Assembly (NCBI RefSeq): GCF_963455295.1 | Contig: NZ_OY734020.1 | Coordinates: 2,294,001-2,358,000 of the forward strand | Source: Candidatus Thiodiazotropha sp. CDECU1 | Lineage (GTDB): Bacteria > Pseudomonadota > Gammaproteobacteria > Chromatiales > Chromatiaceae | Direction of reading: 5' to 3' | DNA: 64,000 bases | In this document: positions 16,646-25,377 of the stretch, piece by piece | Numbering within the stretch: the stretch's first letter is position 1 | Layout of the letters: every line of letters begins with the position of its first letter | Position numbers and translations under genes: made by a program | Notes under the pieces: model-generated | What the model was told of the DNA's origin: nothing | Databases searched by the model: none | The model's input: only the letters and a program-made list of their open reading frames with translations

Positions 16646-19315
16646 ATGGCTGATTGTGGTAATAACGCTCGAGTACGCAAGCTTTTTGTCACCTCATTGC
16701 GATATAGCTCCGCACTCCTGTTGCTGTTGTACTCGATGAGTGCATTCGCGATATACAGCGTAACGCCTGCAAGCTTGGACTTTGGTGGCATAGGCGTCGG
16801 TAACAGCAGCGGCGTATTGACAGTGACATTCAATAACGATAACTCCACGGATGTTATCGATTTTACTTCAATCACTGCAACCGGGGATTTCTCAATAGTC
16901 AACAACTGTCCGGTAATTCTTGATGAATTGACGAGCTGTACCGTCGACGTCATGTTCAACCCGACTACTTCAGGTCCAGCAGTCGGCACCTTGACGTTTA
17001 ACGGGTTTGACCACTCAATCGTACTCGGGATGAGTTTTCTACCAATCACTGCAAGTGTTCCACTCTCCGGCACCGGCCTGAGAGGCGACTTGGTTATCGG
17101 CAGCAATGGTGTGGATCTAGGCGCGGTACCAGTGGGTATATCCAGTCAATCAGTACCCGTTTCACTTTCAAACTCCGGCAATGCCGCCGTGAATATCTCC
17201 ACCATCGACGCCACAGGGCCATTTGCTCAGACCAACGATTGTCCGGCATCCCTCGCTGCCGGCACCAATTGCACCATTATGGTGAATGTCACTGCCACAA
17301 CCCTGGGACCACAGTCCGGGACACTGACCGCAAGTGGTACCGGCCCCCAAGGGACGACTACCCAGACTGTCTCGCTGGCTGCAGATGCTCAAGGCGGTGT
17401 CATGAGCACATCAACAACAACGCTCAGTTTCCCCGATACGCCTGTAGATACGATCAGCAGCGCGCAAACAGTAACACTGACGAATATGGGAAATGCATCG
17501 CTCCAGGATGTACTGGTATCGAGTGTCGGTGAATTCACGCAATCCAACGATTGCCCTACCACGCTCACCGCTAACCAGAGCTGTACAATCTCGGTGATGG
17601 CGGCGCCTACAACGGCGGGTGACCTTACGGGTTCGTTGGAAATCAGTGCGACCGATGCTGGTCAGACTGTTACCAGTAGCGTGGATCTCAGTGTGACTGC
17701 CACCACTGCTGACGTGGCCACATCCGAGACCCAGCTCTCGTTTCCTGACGCCACTGTCGACACATCCAGCCAACCTCAGGTGGTAACGGTGACGAATCAG
17801 GGCAATGCCCCTCTCACGGTCAACTCGATCACCACCGAGGGCGACTTCAGCCAGACCAACGATTGTGGAACCGGGATCGCTGCCGGCGCCAGCTGTGATA
17901 TCCAGGTTGTCTTTACACCCCAGACATCTGGCACAGCCACGGGCGCCCTGAACATCGATACCAGTGCCGGTATATCCAGAATCGTCCTCTCGGGCAGTGC
18001 CGAGGCTGCCACCAGCACCAATCCGGTTGCCGATCTGCTCATACCCTTCAGTGGCAACAACCCCAACATTCTCTCCCTGATTGACGTCATTGCCGAGGCC
18101 TGTCCCAGCGGCAGACTCAGTGATCGCCTGCAGGAGGATTGTAATGCGGTGGTGGGTGCGGCCATTGATGGTGACACCAATACCCAGCTGGCGCTGTTTC
18201 AAGTCAACCCCGAAACCGCTATCAAGGCCAATACCACCTCCCGTCAAGGCAGTGAGACCCAGATACGCAACCTGGGGACACGTATCTCCGCCCTGCGTGC
18301 CGGTGCCAGGGGCCTCTCCTTCAAGGGGCTCGACCTGCAGATCGATGAGCAGACGCTATCCATTGACATGATTGCAAAGGCCTACCGGGACGCAGGACGT
18401 CGTGGTGGTGGCGCCAGTGCCGACAATCAGCTGCTGGCATCGAGGCTGGGGGTCTTCGTGACCGGTGATGTCGCTACCGGCGAGCGGGATGAGACCGATC
18501 TCGAGTCGGGTCTCGACTTCGATACCGCAGGCATCACTATCGGTGCGGACTACAGGATCACCAACCAGTTTATTCTCGGCGGTGCGATCGGTTTCAGCGA
18601 CACCGAAGCCGAACTGGAGAACGATGCCGGTGACCTGGATACCCAGGGCGTCAGCCTGAGCCTGTTCGGTACCTACTACAGCCCGCAGAACTACTTTGTG
18701 GATTTCTCCGCCACTGTCGGTGCCAATGACTTTGACCAGAAGCGTAGTATCGTCTACACCCTGGACGGCCTGGCTGATGTCAGTCAGAACCTCAAGGCGG
18801 ACTACGACGGTGACACGATCAGCCTGTTCGTCGGCTCCGGCTACGATTTCAACCGTGGCCCCTGGTCCTTCGGGCCCCGTGCCGATCTGGAGTATATCAA
18901 GTCCGATGTCGACGGGTTTACCGAAGAGGTGTCCGATCCCACGGCTGATGGCGGCGGTTGGGCCACCCGGGTGGATGGAACCGATCAACGCTGGCTGACC
19001 CTCAACCTGGGCGGCAAGGTCTCCTACACCCACAGCGCTGACTGGGGCGTCCTCATCCCCTATGCCAGGCTCGATTGGATGCATGAGTTCGAGGATGACT
19101 CCCAGATCATCACCGCATATTTTGTCGAGGATCCTGCCGGCTTGGGTATTGACATCCAGACCGACGATCCGGATCGGGATTACCTGCGGTTACGCTTTGG
19201 CACATCGGCGCAGTTCCAGAATGGGGTGGTCGGTTTCATCGATTTCGGTACCATCCTCTCCCACAGCGAATGGACCGCCCATACCATCAGCGCCGGGATG
19301 CGCATGGAGTTTTAG
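16646..19315 (+). CDS. Autotransporter with four ASH ('choice-of-anchor D') domains
   Basis: 889 residues, ATG 16646 with GGGGAGGA upstream. Signal peptide ends near SAFA-IY (residue 36). Four immunoglobulin-like ASH/choice-of-anchor D repeats follow at about 37-455, each with SLDFG/LSFPDT...V.V..SNTGN...TNDCP.....SC.I.V.F.P...G. A linker and helix lead into a C-terminal autotransporter beta-barrel (about 600-889) ending in GMRMEF, the typical terminal Phe of outer-membrane barrels. The repeats would be displayed on or secreted from the cell surface. From 17738 to the stop the DNA is nearly identical to the next autotransporter. It lies downstream of the caspase gene. Confidence 0.9.
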   Translation: MADCGNNARVRKLFVTSLRYSSALLLLLYSMSAFAIYSVTPASLDFGGIGVGNSSGVLTVTFNNDNSTDVIDFTSITATGDFSIVNNCPVILDELTSCTVDVMFNPTTSGPAVGTLTFNGFDHSIVLGMSFLPITASVPLSGTGLRGDLVIGSNGVDLGAVPVGISSQSVPVSLSNSGNAAVNISTIDATGPFAQTNDCPASLAAGTNCTIMVNVTATTLGPQSGTLTASGTGPQGTTTQTVSLAADAQGGVMSTSTTTLSFPDTPVDTISSAQTVTLTNMGNASLQDVLVSSVGEFTQSNDCPTTLTANQSCTISVMAAPTTAGDLTGSLEISATDAGQTVTSSVDLSVTATTADVATSETQLSFPDATVDTSSQPQVVTVTNQGNAPLTVNSITTEGDFSQTNDCGTGIAAGASCDIQVVFTPQTSGTATGALNIDTSAGISRIVLSGSAEAATSTNPVADLLIPFSGNNPNILSLIDVIAEACPSGRLSDRLQEDCNAVVGAAIDGDTNTQLALFQVNPETAIKANTTSRQGSETQIRNLGTRISALRAGARGLSFKGLDLQIDEQTLSIDMIAKAYRDAGRRGGGASADNQLLASRLGVFVTGDVATGERDETDLESGLDFDTAGITIGADYRITNQFILGGAIGFSDTEAELENDAGDLDTQGVSLSLFGTYYSPQNYFVDFSATVGANDFDQKRSIVYTLDGLADVSQNLKADYDGDTISLFVGSGYDFNRGPWSFGPRADLEYIKSDVDGFTEEVSDPTADGGGWATRVDGTDQRWLTLNLGGKVSYTHSADWGVLIPYARLDWMHEFEDDSQIITAYFVEDPAGLGIDIQTDDPDRDYLRLRFGTSAQFQNGVVGFIDFGTILSHSEWTAHTISAGMRMEF
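17738..19315 (+). repeat. Long direct repeat, copy 1 (autotransporter 3' half)
   Basis: About 1578 bases encoding the last ASH domain, linker and beta-barrel of the first autotransporter. Copy 2 is 20481-22058, at a constant offset of 2743 bases with no indels and only a handful of substitutions spotted (for example in the codon at 18746-18748). Homology stops abruptly at the 5' side, where the two passenger domains diverge. Confidence 0.9.
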
Positions 19316-19325
19316 CTCACCCTAC

Positions 19326-19414
19326 CCATGGCAGGTGCAGGAGTCGGTTGTCCGATGCGAACCGACGCTGCATCTGCCAGCAGCTTGACCAAAGGTATGA
19401 ATCCCGCATCCATG
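19326..19414 (-). pseudogene. Duplicated 3' fragment of the YkgJ-type gene
   Basis: 89 bases matching 22093-22181, the C-terminal coding end of the cysteine-cluster gene at 22055-22807, with one mismatch seen. It sits in the same position relative to the first autotransporter as the intact gene does to the second, except that 24 bases between stop codon and fragment are missing. It has no reading frame of its own and is debris of a tandem duplication that included the barrel and its convergent neighbour. Confidence 0.85.
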
Positions 19415-19697
19415 CCGGGGCCTCGCCACATCTGGCATTGAGGTCGGCCACACCCTCAAAATCATGTTTCCTTATCAATTAGAGCATGGCATGATTGGGC
19501 GCTGATGCAATGGGATTTAGAGGATTATTCATCATTCTGTAATCCGGCTGAAACGTTCAGCTGACAGCTTCATCCTCGCTGTCCAAAGAATCCAGCATCC
19601 TCGCCAAACAGGCGTATGGAGTATCAGGTGGGTAGGTAATTTATTGCCCTGTTGACCGGCAACATAGAGCAGCACATAACATCAGGGAGTATAGACA
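19415..19697. other. Intergenic region upstream of the second autotransporter
   Basis: 283 bases with no open frame of note; it should contain the promoter of the second autotransporter. It does not resemble the short leader of the first copy. Confidence 0.4.
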
Positions 19698-22058
19698 ATG
19701 GTATACTGCATGAAGGACACTCAACCATCGAGGCTGATATCTAAATCACTACTTTATTTATCTGCCCTTCTACTCGCACTCAACTCCGTAACCGCCTATG
19801 CAGTATATACTGTGGCGCCAACTTCTATTGATTTCGGCACTGTTACGGTCGGTACCAGCGGTGGGGTCACGACAGTAACATTCACCAACAACAATACTTC
19901 GGATCTTATTTCTTTTGATACGATCGCGGCGAGTGGGGATTTCAGTATCACCAACAATTGCCCGATGATAATCAATGACCTCAGTTTATCGGATGGTCAG
20001 TCGTGTACCGTCAGTGTGGCGTTTTCTCCCCAGACTACCGGCACAAATACTGGTCAATTAGACTTTGTTGGGTCTGATGGCATTACTCCATTTACAGCCA
20101 CTGTGGCACTATCGGGCATTGGGCAGTCGAGTCAGATTGGCAGCCTCTCTTTTTCTCCCGGCAGTGTGGATTTCGGCTCAGTTACAGTAGGCAGTACCAG
20201 TAGTTCGGTACCAGTGACTCTCTCCAATACCGGTGACGCATCGGTGAGTATCAACACAATCACCACCACAGCACCTTTCGCCCAAACAAATGATTGCCCC
20301 TCAGATCTTGACGTGAACAGCAGCTGTTTGATCATGGTTAGTGTGACACCTACAACGACTGGAACTGCTTCAGAATCGTTGGCAGTTGACGCGACGGGAC
20401 CACAAGGAGCAATCGTAGAAAACATTACCCTGAGCGTGACAGGCACTGCACCTGATCTCGTCGTCTCTGATACAGCGTTATCGTTTCCTGACACCACTGT
20501 CGACACATCCAGCCAACCTCAGGTGGTAACGGTGACGAATCAGGGCAATACCCCTCTCACGGTCAACTCGATCACCACCGAGGGCGACTTCAGCCAGACC
20601 AACGATTGCGGAACCGGGATCGCTGCCGGCGCCAGTTGTGATATCCAGGTTGTCTTTACACCCCAGACATCTGGCGCAGCCACGGGCGCCCTGAACATCG
20701 ATACCAGTGCCGGTATATCCAGAATCGTCCTCTCGGGCAGTGCCGAGGCTGCCACCAGCACCAATCCGGTTGCCGATCTGCTCATACCCTTCAGTGGCAA
20801 CAACCCCAACATTCTCTCCCTGATTGACGTCATTGCCGAGGCCTGTCCCAGCGGCAGACTCAGTGATCGCCTGCAGGAGGATTGTAATGCGGTGGTGGGT
20901 GCGGCCATTGATGGTGACACCAATACCCAGCTGGCGCTGTTTCAAGTCAACCCCGAAACCGCTATCAAGGCCAATACCACCTCCCGTCAAGGCAGTGAGA
21001 CCCAGATACGCAACCTGGGGACACGTATCTCCGCCCTGCGTGCCGGTGCCAGGGGCCTCTCCTTCAAGGGGCTCGACCTGCAGATCGATGAGCAGACGCT
21101 ATCCATTGACATGATTGCAAAGGCCTACCGGGACGCAGGACGTCGTGGTGGTGGCGCCAGTGCCGACAATCAGCTGCTGGCATCGAGGCTGGGGGTCTTC
21201 GTGACCGGTGATGTCGCTACCGGCGAGCGGGATGAGACCGATCTCGAGTCGGGTCTCGACTTCGATACCGCAGGCATCACTATCGGTGCGGACTACAGGA
21301 TCACCAACCAGTTTATTCTCGGCGGTGCGATCGGTTTCAGCGACACCGAAGCCGAACTGGAGAACGATGCCGGTGACCTGGATACCCAGGGCGTCAGCCT
21401 GAGCCTGTTCGGTACCTACTACAGCCCGCAGAACTACTTTGTGGATTTCTCCGCCACTGTCGGTGCCAATGACTTTGACCAGAAGCGCAGTATCGTCTAC
21501 ACCCTGGACGGCCTGGCTGATGTCAGTCAGAACCTCAAGGCGGACTACGACGGTGACACGATCAGCCTGTTCGTCGGCTCCGGCTACGATTTCAACCGTG
21601 GCCCCTGGTCCTTCGGGCCCCGTGCCGATCTGGAGTATATCAAGTCCGATGTCGACGGGTTTACCGAAGAGGTGTCCGATCCCACGGCTGATGGCGGCGG
21701 TTGGGCCACCCGGGTGGATGGAACCGATCAACGCTGGCTGACCCTCAACCTGGGCGGCAAGGTCTCCTACACCCACAGCGCTGACTGGGGCGTCCTCATC
21801 CCCTATGCCAGGCTCGATTGGATGCATGAGTTCGAGGATGACTCCCAGATCATCACCGCATATTTTGTCGAGGATCCTGCCGGCTTGGGTATTGACATCC
21901 AGACCGACGATCCGGATCGGGATTACCTGCGGTTACGCTTTGGCACATCGGCGCAGTTCCAGAATGGGGTGGTCGGTTTCATCGATTTCGGTACCATCCT
22001 CTCCCACAGCGAATGGACCGCCCATACCATCAGCGCCGGGATGCGCATGGAGTTTTAG
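19698..22058 (+). CDS. Autotransporter with three ASH ('choice-of-anchor D') domains, paralogue
   Basis: 786 residues, ATG 19698 with CAGGGAG upstream. Signal peptide ends near TAYA-VY (about residue 36). Three ASH-type repeats follow at about 37-365, then the same linker and autotransporter barrel as the upstream paralogue, ending GMRMEF. It is 103 residues shorter than the paralogue, which is one ASH unit. The first two repeats are clearly diverged from the paralogue (for example IDFGTVTVGTSGGVTTVTF), while everything after 20481 is almost identical. It converges on the YkgJ-type gene; the two stop codons overlap. Confidence 0.9.
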   Translation: MVYCMKDTQPSRLISKSLLYLSALLLALNSVTAYAVYTVAPTSIDFGTVTVGTSGGVTTVTFTNNNTSDLISFDTIAASGDFSITNNCPMIINDLSLSDGQSCTVSVAFSPQTTGTNTGQLDFVGSDGITPFTATVALSGIGQSSQIGSLSFSPGSVDFGSVTVGSTSSSVPVTLSNTGDASVSINTITTTAPFAQTNDCPSDLDVNSSCLIMVSVTPTTTGTASESLAVDATGPQGAIVENITLSVTGTAPDLVVSDTALSFPDTTVDTSSQPQVVTVTNQGNTPLTVNSITTEGDFSQTNDCGTGIAAGASCDIQVVFTPQTSGAATGALNIDTSAGISRIVLSGSAEAATSTNPVADLLIPFSGNNPNILSLIDVIAEACPSGRLSDRLQEDCNAVVGAAIDGDTNTQLALFQVNPETAIKANTTSRQGSETQIRNLGTRISALRAGARGLSFKGLDLQIDEQTLSIDMIAKAYRDAGRRGGGASADNQLLASRLGVFVTGDVATGERDETDLESGLDFDTAGITIGADYRITNQFILGGAIGFSDTEAELENDAGDLDTQGVSLSLFGTYYSPQNYFVDFSATVGANDFDQKRSIVYTLDGLADVSQNLKADYDGDTISLFVGSGYDFNRGPWSFGPRADLEYIKSDVDGFTEEVSDPTADGGGWATRVDGTDQRWLTLNLGGKVSYTHSADWGVLIPYARLDWMHEFEDDSQIITAYFVEDPAGLGIDIQTDDPDRDYLRLRFGTSAQFQNGVVGFIDFGTILSHSEWTAHTISAGMRMEF
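20481..22058 (+). repeat. Long direct repeat, copy 2 (autotransporter 3' half)
   Basis: Partner of the repeat at 17738-19315, collinear at offset 2743. The pair is a substrate for homologous recombination: deletion between copies would fuse the first passenger to the second barrel, and gene conversion would keep the barrels identical. Confidence 0.9.
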
Positions 22059-22807
22059 CTGCTGAGACGCTGTAGAAAGCGATTCACCCATTCCATGGCA
22101 GGTGCAGGAGTCGGTTGTCCGATGCGAATCGACGCTGCATCTGCCAGCAGCTTGACCAAAGGTATGAATCCCGCATCCATGTCCGGGTCCTTGCTGCTCA
22201 GGGTGTAAAGAATCGATGAGACTCTTTTAGGCAATACTACATTTTCCACCACCGCCGGATCGGGCTTGGCACAATAGGCAGGATCAGAAACGACCAGGAA
22301 TTCCCGACAACTCAAGGGTCGATGAGGATGTATCGAACAGGATTGATTTTGCAAAAACGGGCATGGCAGGTTGAGTTCAAAATAGGCCAGGCCGATCGCC
22401 TTGATTCGCTCCTTGTCATGAGCGAGAGCAGCCTTGTCCAGCTCGCCCAGCAAACCCGTTTCATCCAATACGGCCATACTCTTTGCGAACCTTGACCTCA
22501 CCTCAGCCTGCCTCTCATCTGGCATGGACTCCACGAGATCCAGCAGTGTCGTGGCTTCTGCCTTACTGACGGGGACCAGTTGAGAACAACAGGCACCACA
22601 ACCGCTGCGACAAGATATCCGTTTGCCGTTCTCACTCACCTCTACAATCGCGATTTCCACTACTTTATCTGTAATATTCTGAAAAAATGGAAGCAGTTCG
22701 TGAAGATGAATCGTTTCGTTGGTAAATTGAGCAGAGAATCGGATGCTGTGGTTGCCAATACGAAGCTCTGCGTCTACTGTCTCAGTTTGAGGGGTTATGT
22801 CTGTCAC
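22055..22807 (-). CDS. YkgJ-family cysteine-cluster protein
   Basis: 250 residues from GTG 22807 (VTDITPQTETVDAEL). A longer in-frame ATG at 22873 would overlap the divergent GNAT gene and add an unlikely hydrophobic leader. The cysteine cluster CRSGCGACCSQL and the later CPFLQNQSCSIHPHRPLSCR match the YkgJ/CxxCxxCC family, thought to bind zinc or an iron-sulfur cluster; function unknown. The gene's 3' end is also present as a fragment after the first autotransporter. Confidence 0.8.
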   Translation of the reverse strand: MTDITPQTETVDAELRIGNHSIRFSAQFTNETIHLHELLPFFQNITDKVVEIAIVEVSENGKRISCRSGCGACCSQLVPVSKAEATTLLDLVESMPDERQAEVRSRFAKSMAVLDETGLLGELDKAALAHDKERIKAIGLAYFELNLPCPFLQNQSCSIHPHRPLSCREFLVVSDPAYCAKPDPAVVENVVLPKRVSSILYTLSSKDPDMDAGFIPLVKLLADAASIRIGQPTPAPAMEWVNRFLQRLSS

Positions 22808-22847
22808 AATCCAGGATCTTTTGTTAAGCGTTAACAGGACTGTAAAG

Positions 22848-23333
22848 ATGGCAAATAATGACATGCTTATCAAGCTCTATGACATGGAGATCGATTGGAG
22901 TTTTATCTCACGTCAGGCGCAGCAACAGGTGACCATCCGTAAACCGATCGGTCCTGATCAGAGAGCTATTCTGGCTTGGGCGGAAAAGCACTTTCCGCAG
23001 ACCTGGCTGGGGGAGATTCAACAGGCACTCAACAATACCCCTGGCTCTTGTTTTATTGCGCAACGTGATTCATCACTGCTTGGGATTGCCTGTTATGACG
23101 CTACCGCACTTGGTTTTTTTGGTCCCCTTGGTGTCATTGAATCAGCGCGTGGCAATGGTATCGGCCGTTCATTGGCCCAATCATGCCTGATGGATATGCG
23201 TATGAAAGGTTATGGTTATGCGATAGTTGGTATGGCGGGCACAGTGGATTTCTATCGCAAGATTGCAGATGCAGTTGAGATCCCCGGCTCAAGCCCGGGA
23301 ATCTACCGATCGACATTAGCGTTAAAGGGCTAG
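22848..23333 (+). CDS. GNAT-family N-acetyltransferase
   Basis: 161 residues from ATG 22848 (AGGA nine bases upstream); an earlier ATG at 22797 is in frame but overlaps the divergent gene. Acetyl-CoA-binding signature GPLGVIESARGNGIGRSLAQ, matching motif A (R-x-x-G-x-G/A), with a following helix and a C-terminal FYRKIADAVEIPGS. Acceptor substrate unknown. It is divergent from the YkgJ-type gene with about 40 bases between starts, so the two may share a control region. Confidence 0.8.
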   Translation: MANNDMLIKLYDMEIDWSFISRQAQQQVTIRKPIGPDQRAILAWAEKHFPQTWLGEIQQALNNTPGSCFIAQRDSSLLGIACYDATALGFFGPLGVIESARGNGIGRSLAQSCLMDMRMKGYGYAIVGMAGTVDFYRKIADAVEIPGSSPGIYRSTLALKG

Positions 23334-23507
23334 ATAGGCAAACAAGAACAGCGCCAGAACAATAAAAATCCCAGCAACTCGCGATTTCGCCTTGAAAAGC
23401 GGTGTATGCGTTTTTTTACCCATGCGCTGATACTCTTGCCAAGCCGTCACCGCATGATAGACGCCAATGGCCAAAAACAGCAGGGGGATCCAAGATTGTG
23501 GTGACAT
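23322..23507 (-). CDS. Small two-helix membrane protein
   Basis: 61 residues with two hydrophobic helices (IPLLFLAIGVYHAVTAW and VAGIFIVLALFLFAYLAL) joined by a basic loop with KKTHTPLFKAKSR. It overlaps the 3' end of the GNAT gene by 12 bases and begins 6 bases after the DUF2169 gene on the same strand, so it is probably the last gene of the T6SS effector operon. A role as toxin or immunity partner is possible but unsupported. Confidence 0.55.
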   Translation of the reverse strand: MSPQSWIPLLFLAIGVYHAVTAWQEYQRMGKKTHTPLFKAKSRVAGIFIVLALFLFAYLAL

Positions 23508-23513
23508 AACGGC

Positions 23514-24626
23514 TTACTCATCTGGATCTATGCGTTTCTTTCTGTCACGCATCATATGATCCAGTGATGGGTAGTAGGTTTTTCCAAACTCGCGTGCACG
23601 CCACCAGCCGCGAGATTTTCTTCCAACCAACACCTGGGGTATCTCGAGTATATTCTCTTTAAGCGGCGTGAAGGCACGCCAAGTAATGGTAAACAGGCCC
23701 TGATCGGGTTCCAGCACAATGGTATCCATCACCGCTTTCTTTTTAACGCTCTCGCCCTTTTTGTAAAAGAAAACAACCGGCACATCCAACTCGGGCAAGG
23801 TGAAACTGGTGTGGCCTTCCGGAGTCAAGTTACCCAGGAAGACCCGCTCACCGCCTTGAGGATAGGGAATCTGTTGATCAACGGGTGCGGCCTGGAAATA
23901 GCCAGCATCAAAATCTGCAGGTGGTAAGGGATAGATATTCTCCACCCAATCCTGATCGATGGTTCCGGCCAGTTGCAGCCGCGGCTGCCAGCACCTTCCC
24001 AGCGGGCCGAATGACATTGGTGCATAGTTCCCATTGGGCATGCTGACTGGTCGCTGCAACTCCTCAGTGTTTGGCATCGGTGATCCATTAACGAAAGACC
24101 TGCCAAGCTGTTGATGGTATCCCTTGCCTACCGGGTTTTTCATGAATGCGCTGTGCTTATTTTCATTGTCGTGATAATTATCGATGCCACCAAAGGCGCG
24201 ATCATAGCTGATTGGCATTCTGTCAAAGATACCCGAGTAGCCAGGACGGATGGCAATGTTACCCGACTCCCAGAAGCGATCGCCGCAAACGGCGAATGAT
24301 TTAAACAGGGGCCCCAATCGCAGGGTTACTTCAACCCTGGATGTCGGTTTGTCTCTGGGTGCATATGCACTACCAGCCAAGAGGACATCACAGTGTCGTT
24401 TAAAGGGTGCATAGTCGAGCTCATAGAGCGGTGCTGAGAAACCAGGCTCACCGGTGTACACATCGGCTTCCACAAGCTGTTTTTGTGGCTCGATGTAATC
24501 AGGTTGCCCGCCTCTTTCCGGTATCTTGAAAGTGCCTTTCACTACGATCACCAGCAGCTCGTGAGCATCGGGCAGCATACTCATGGTATACCCTGTCTGC
24601 ATTGGTGTGGCATTGAGCAATTCCAT
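23514..24626 (-). CDS. DUF2169-family T6SS effector adaptor/chaperone
   Basis: 370 residues, no signal peptide. Family features: VVKGTFKIPERGG, the proton- and substrate-like GEPGFSAPLYELDYAPFKRHCDVLL, PISYDRAFGG, NPVGKGY, MSFGPLGRCWQPR. DUF2169 proteins are encoded beside PAAR/DUF4150 effectors and VgrG genes, and are considered adaptors that load such effectors on the spike. Here the gene lies in the same leftward operon as vgrG and the PAAR-C39 gene, so the PAAR-C39 protein is its likely client. Confidence 0.85.
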   Translation of the reverse strand: MELLNATPMQTGYTMSMLPDAHELLVIVVKGTFKIPERGGQPDYIEPQKQLVEADVYTGEPGFSAPLYELDYAPFKRHCDVLLAGSAYAPRDKPTSRVEVTLRLGPLFKSFAVCGDRFWESGNIAIRPGYSGIFDRMPISYDRAFGGIDNYHDNENKHSAFMKNPVGKGYHQQLGRSFVNGSPMPNTEELQRPVSMPNGNYAPMSFGPLGRCWQPRLQLAGTIDQDWVENIYPLPPADFDAGYFQAAPVDQQIPYPQGGERVFLGNLTPEGHTSFTLPELDVPVVFFYKKGESVKKKAVMDTIVLEPDQGLFTITWRAFTPLKENILEIPQVLVGRKSRGWWRAREFGKTYYPSLDHMMRDRKKRIDPDE

Positions 24627-24714
24627 ATTACTTTTTTCTCATTGAACTATGCGGTGAATGGAAAATGGCTCAACCAGTATTCGACTGTCCTGGGAACAGA
24701 CCGCGAACCAAAAT

Positions 24715-25353
24715 TTACTCCGCAGCTACCGGTGGTGCTGTCAAAGGTAACCCACTTTGACGACTTGTCGCCATTTGGCGCTGCCATGCTTGCTGATTCG
24801 CTTGGTTGCGACCATGTTCAGTTTGAGTCTCGTATTCCCTGGTTAAGCTCTCTGCGCGCTGATCATGCTCGCGCATGATCCGACGCATTTCCAATAGCAG
24901 TCTGTTTCGTGAACTTCCCCGTATTGTCCTGGCCTCCACTGTAAGATCCCGATAGCAGAGACCGACAATATCGAAATGACCCTGTTCGTGGGCAAGGAGC
25001 TCTGCGGTTTTCGAGGTGGCGACGACCCATGACCCTGCGGGATTTAAAACCATCGCGAACTCCATCTCACCCAACCTGTGTTCTGATTCCTCTTCTACAA
25101 CCCTGACCCTGCCGGGCCTAAATCCCATAGAGATTCGGGCATCCTCGGACTCACCTCTGGGACGACTTTGGATGTCTCTGAAATCACTCCATGCCAACTG
25201 TCTGGGCCAACCGGTCAGTGTGGGACCCGGTTGCCCGGGCGCTGCTGCTGCACCCTGTGGTTGGGCGGCCCTGAAACCCGCATGGGCGACATCCTGGGAT
25301 GGGGCCGCAGGTGCTGGACGGTTGCTTTGGGCAGGAGATGGGTTTTCACACAT
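24715..25353 (-). CDS. DUF922-like zinc metalloprotease, candidate T6SS cargo
   Basis: 212 residues. The N-terminal third (1-50) is Ala/Pro/Gly-rich and disordered-looking, without a Sec signal. The catalytic helix ELLAHEQGHFDI carries HExxH-type His122-Glu-x-x-His126. The downstream YETQTEHGRNQANQQAW resembles the Y(D/E).ET.HG...A...W motif of DUF922 putative metalloproteases. Location within the vgrG/PAAR operon makes it a cargo effector or an effector-maturation protease. This is inference from context. Confidence 0.65.
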   Translation of the reverse strand: MCENPSPAQSNRPAPAAPSQDVAHAGFRAAQPQGAAAAPGQPGPTLTGWPRQLAWSDFRDIQSRPRGESEDARISMGFRPGRVRVVEEESEHRLGEMEFAMVLNPAGSWVVATSKTAELLAHEQGHFDIVGLCYRDLTVEARTIRGSSRNRLLLEMRRIMREHDQRAESLTREYETQTEHGRNQANQQAWQRQMATSRQSGLPLTAPPVAAE

Positions 25354-25377
25354 AATCGCCTCGTAGATCTTGTCCTG

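Noticed and set aside
17411-18247. Long reverse-strand open frames across the autotransporter genes (also 18356-19084, 20478-20990, 21099-21827)
   Set aside because: Gly/Arg/Asp-rich mirror frames of GC-rich coding DNA, copied identically in the duplicated barrel; no ribosome sites or domain features.
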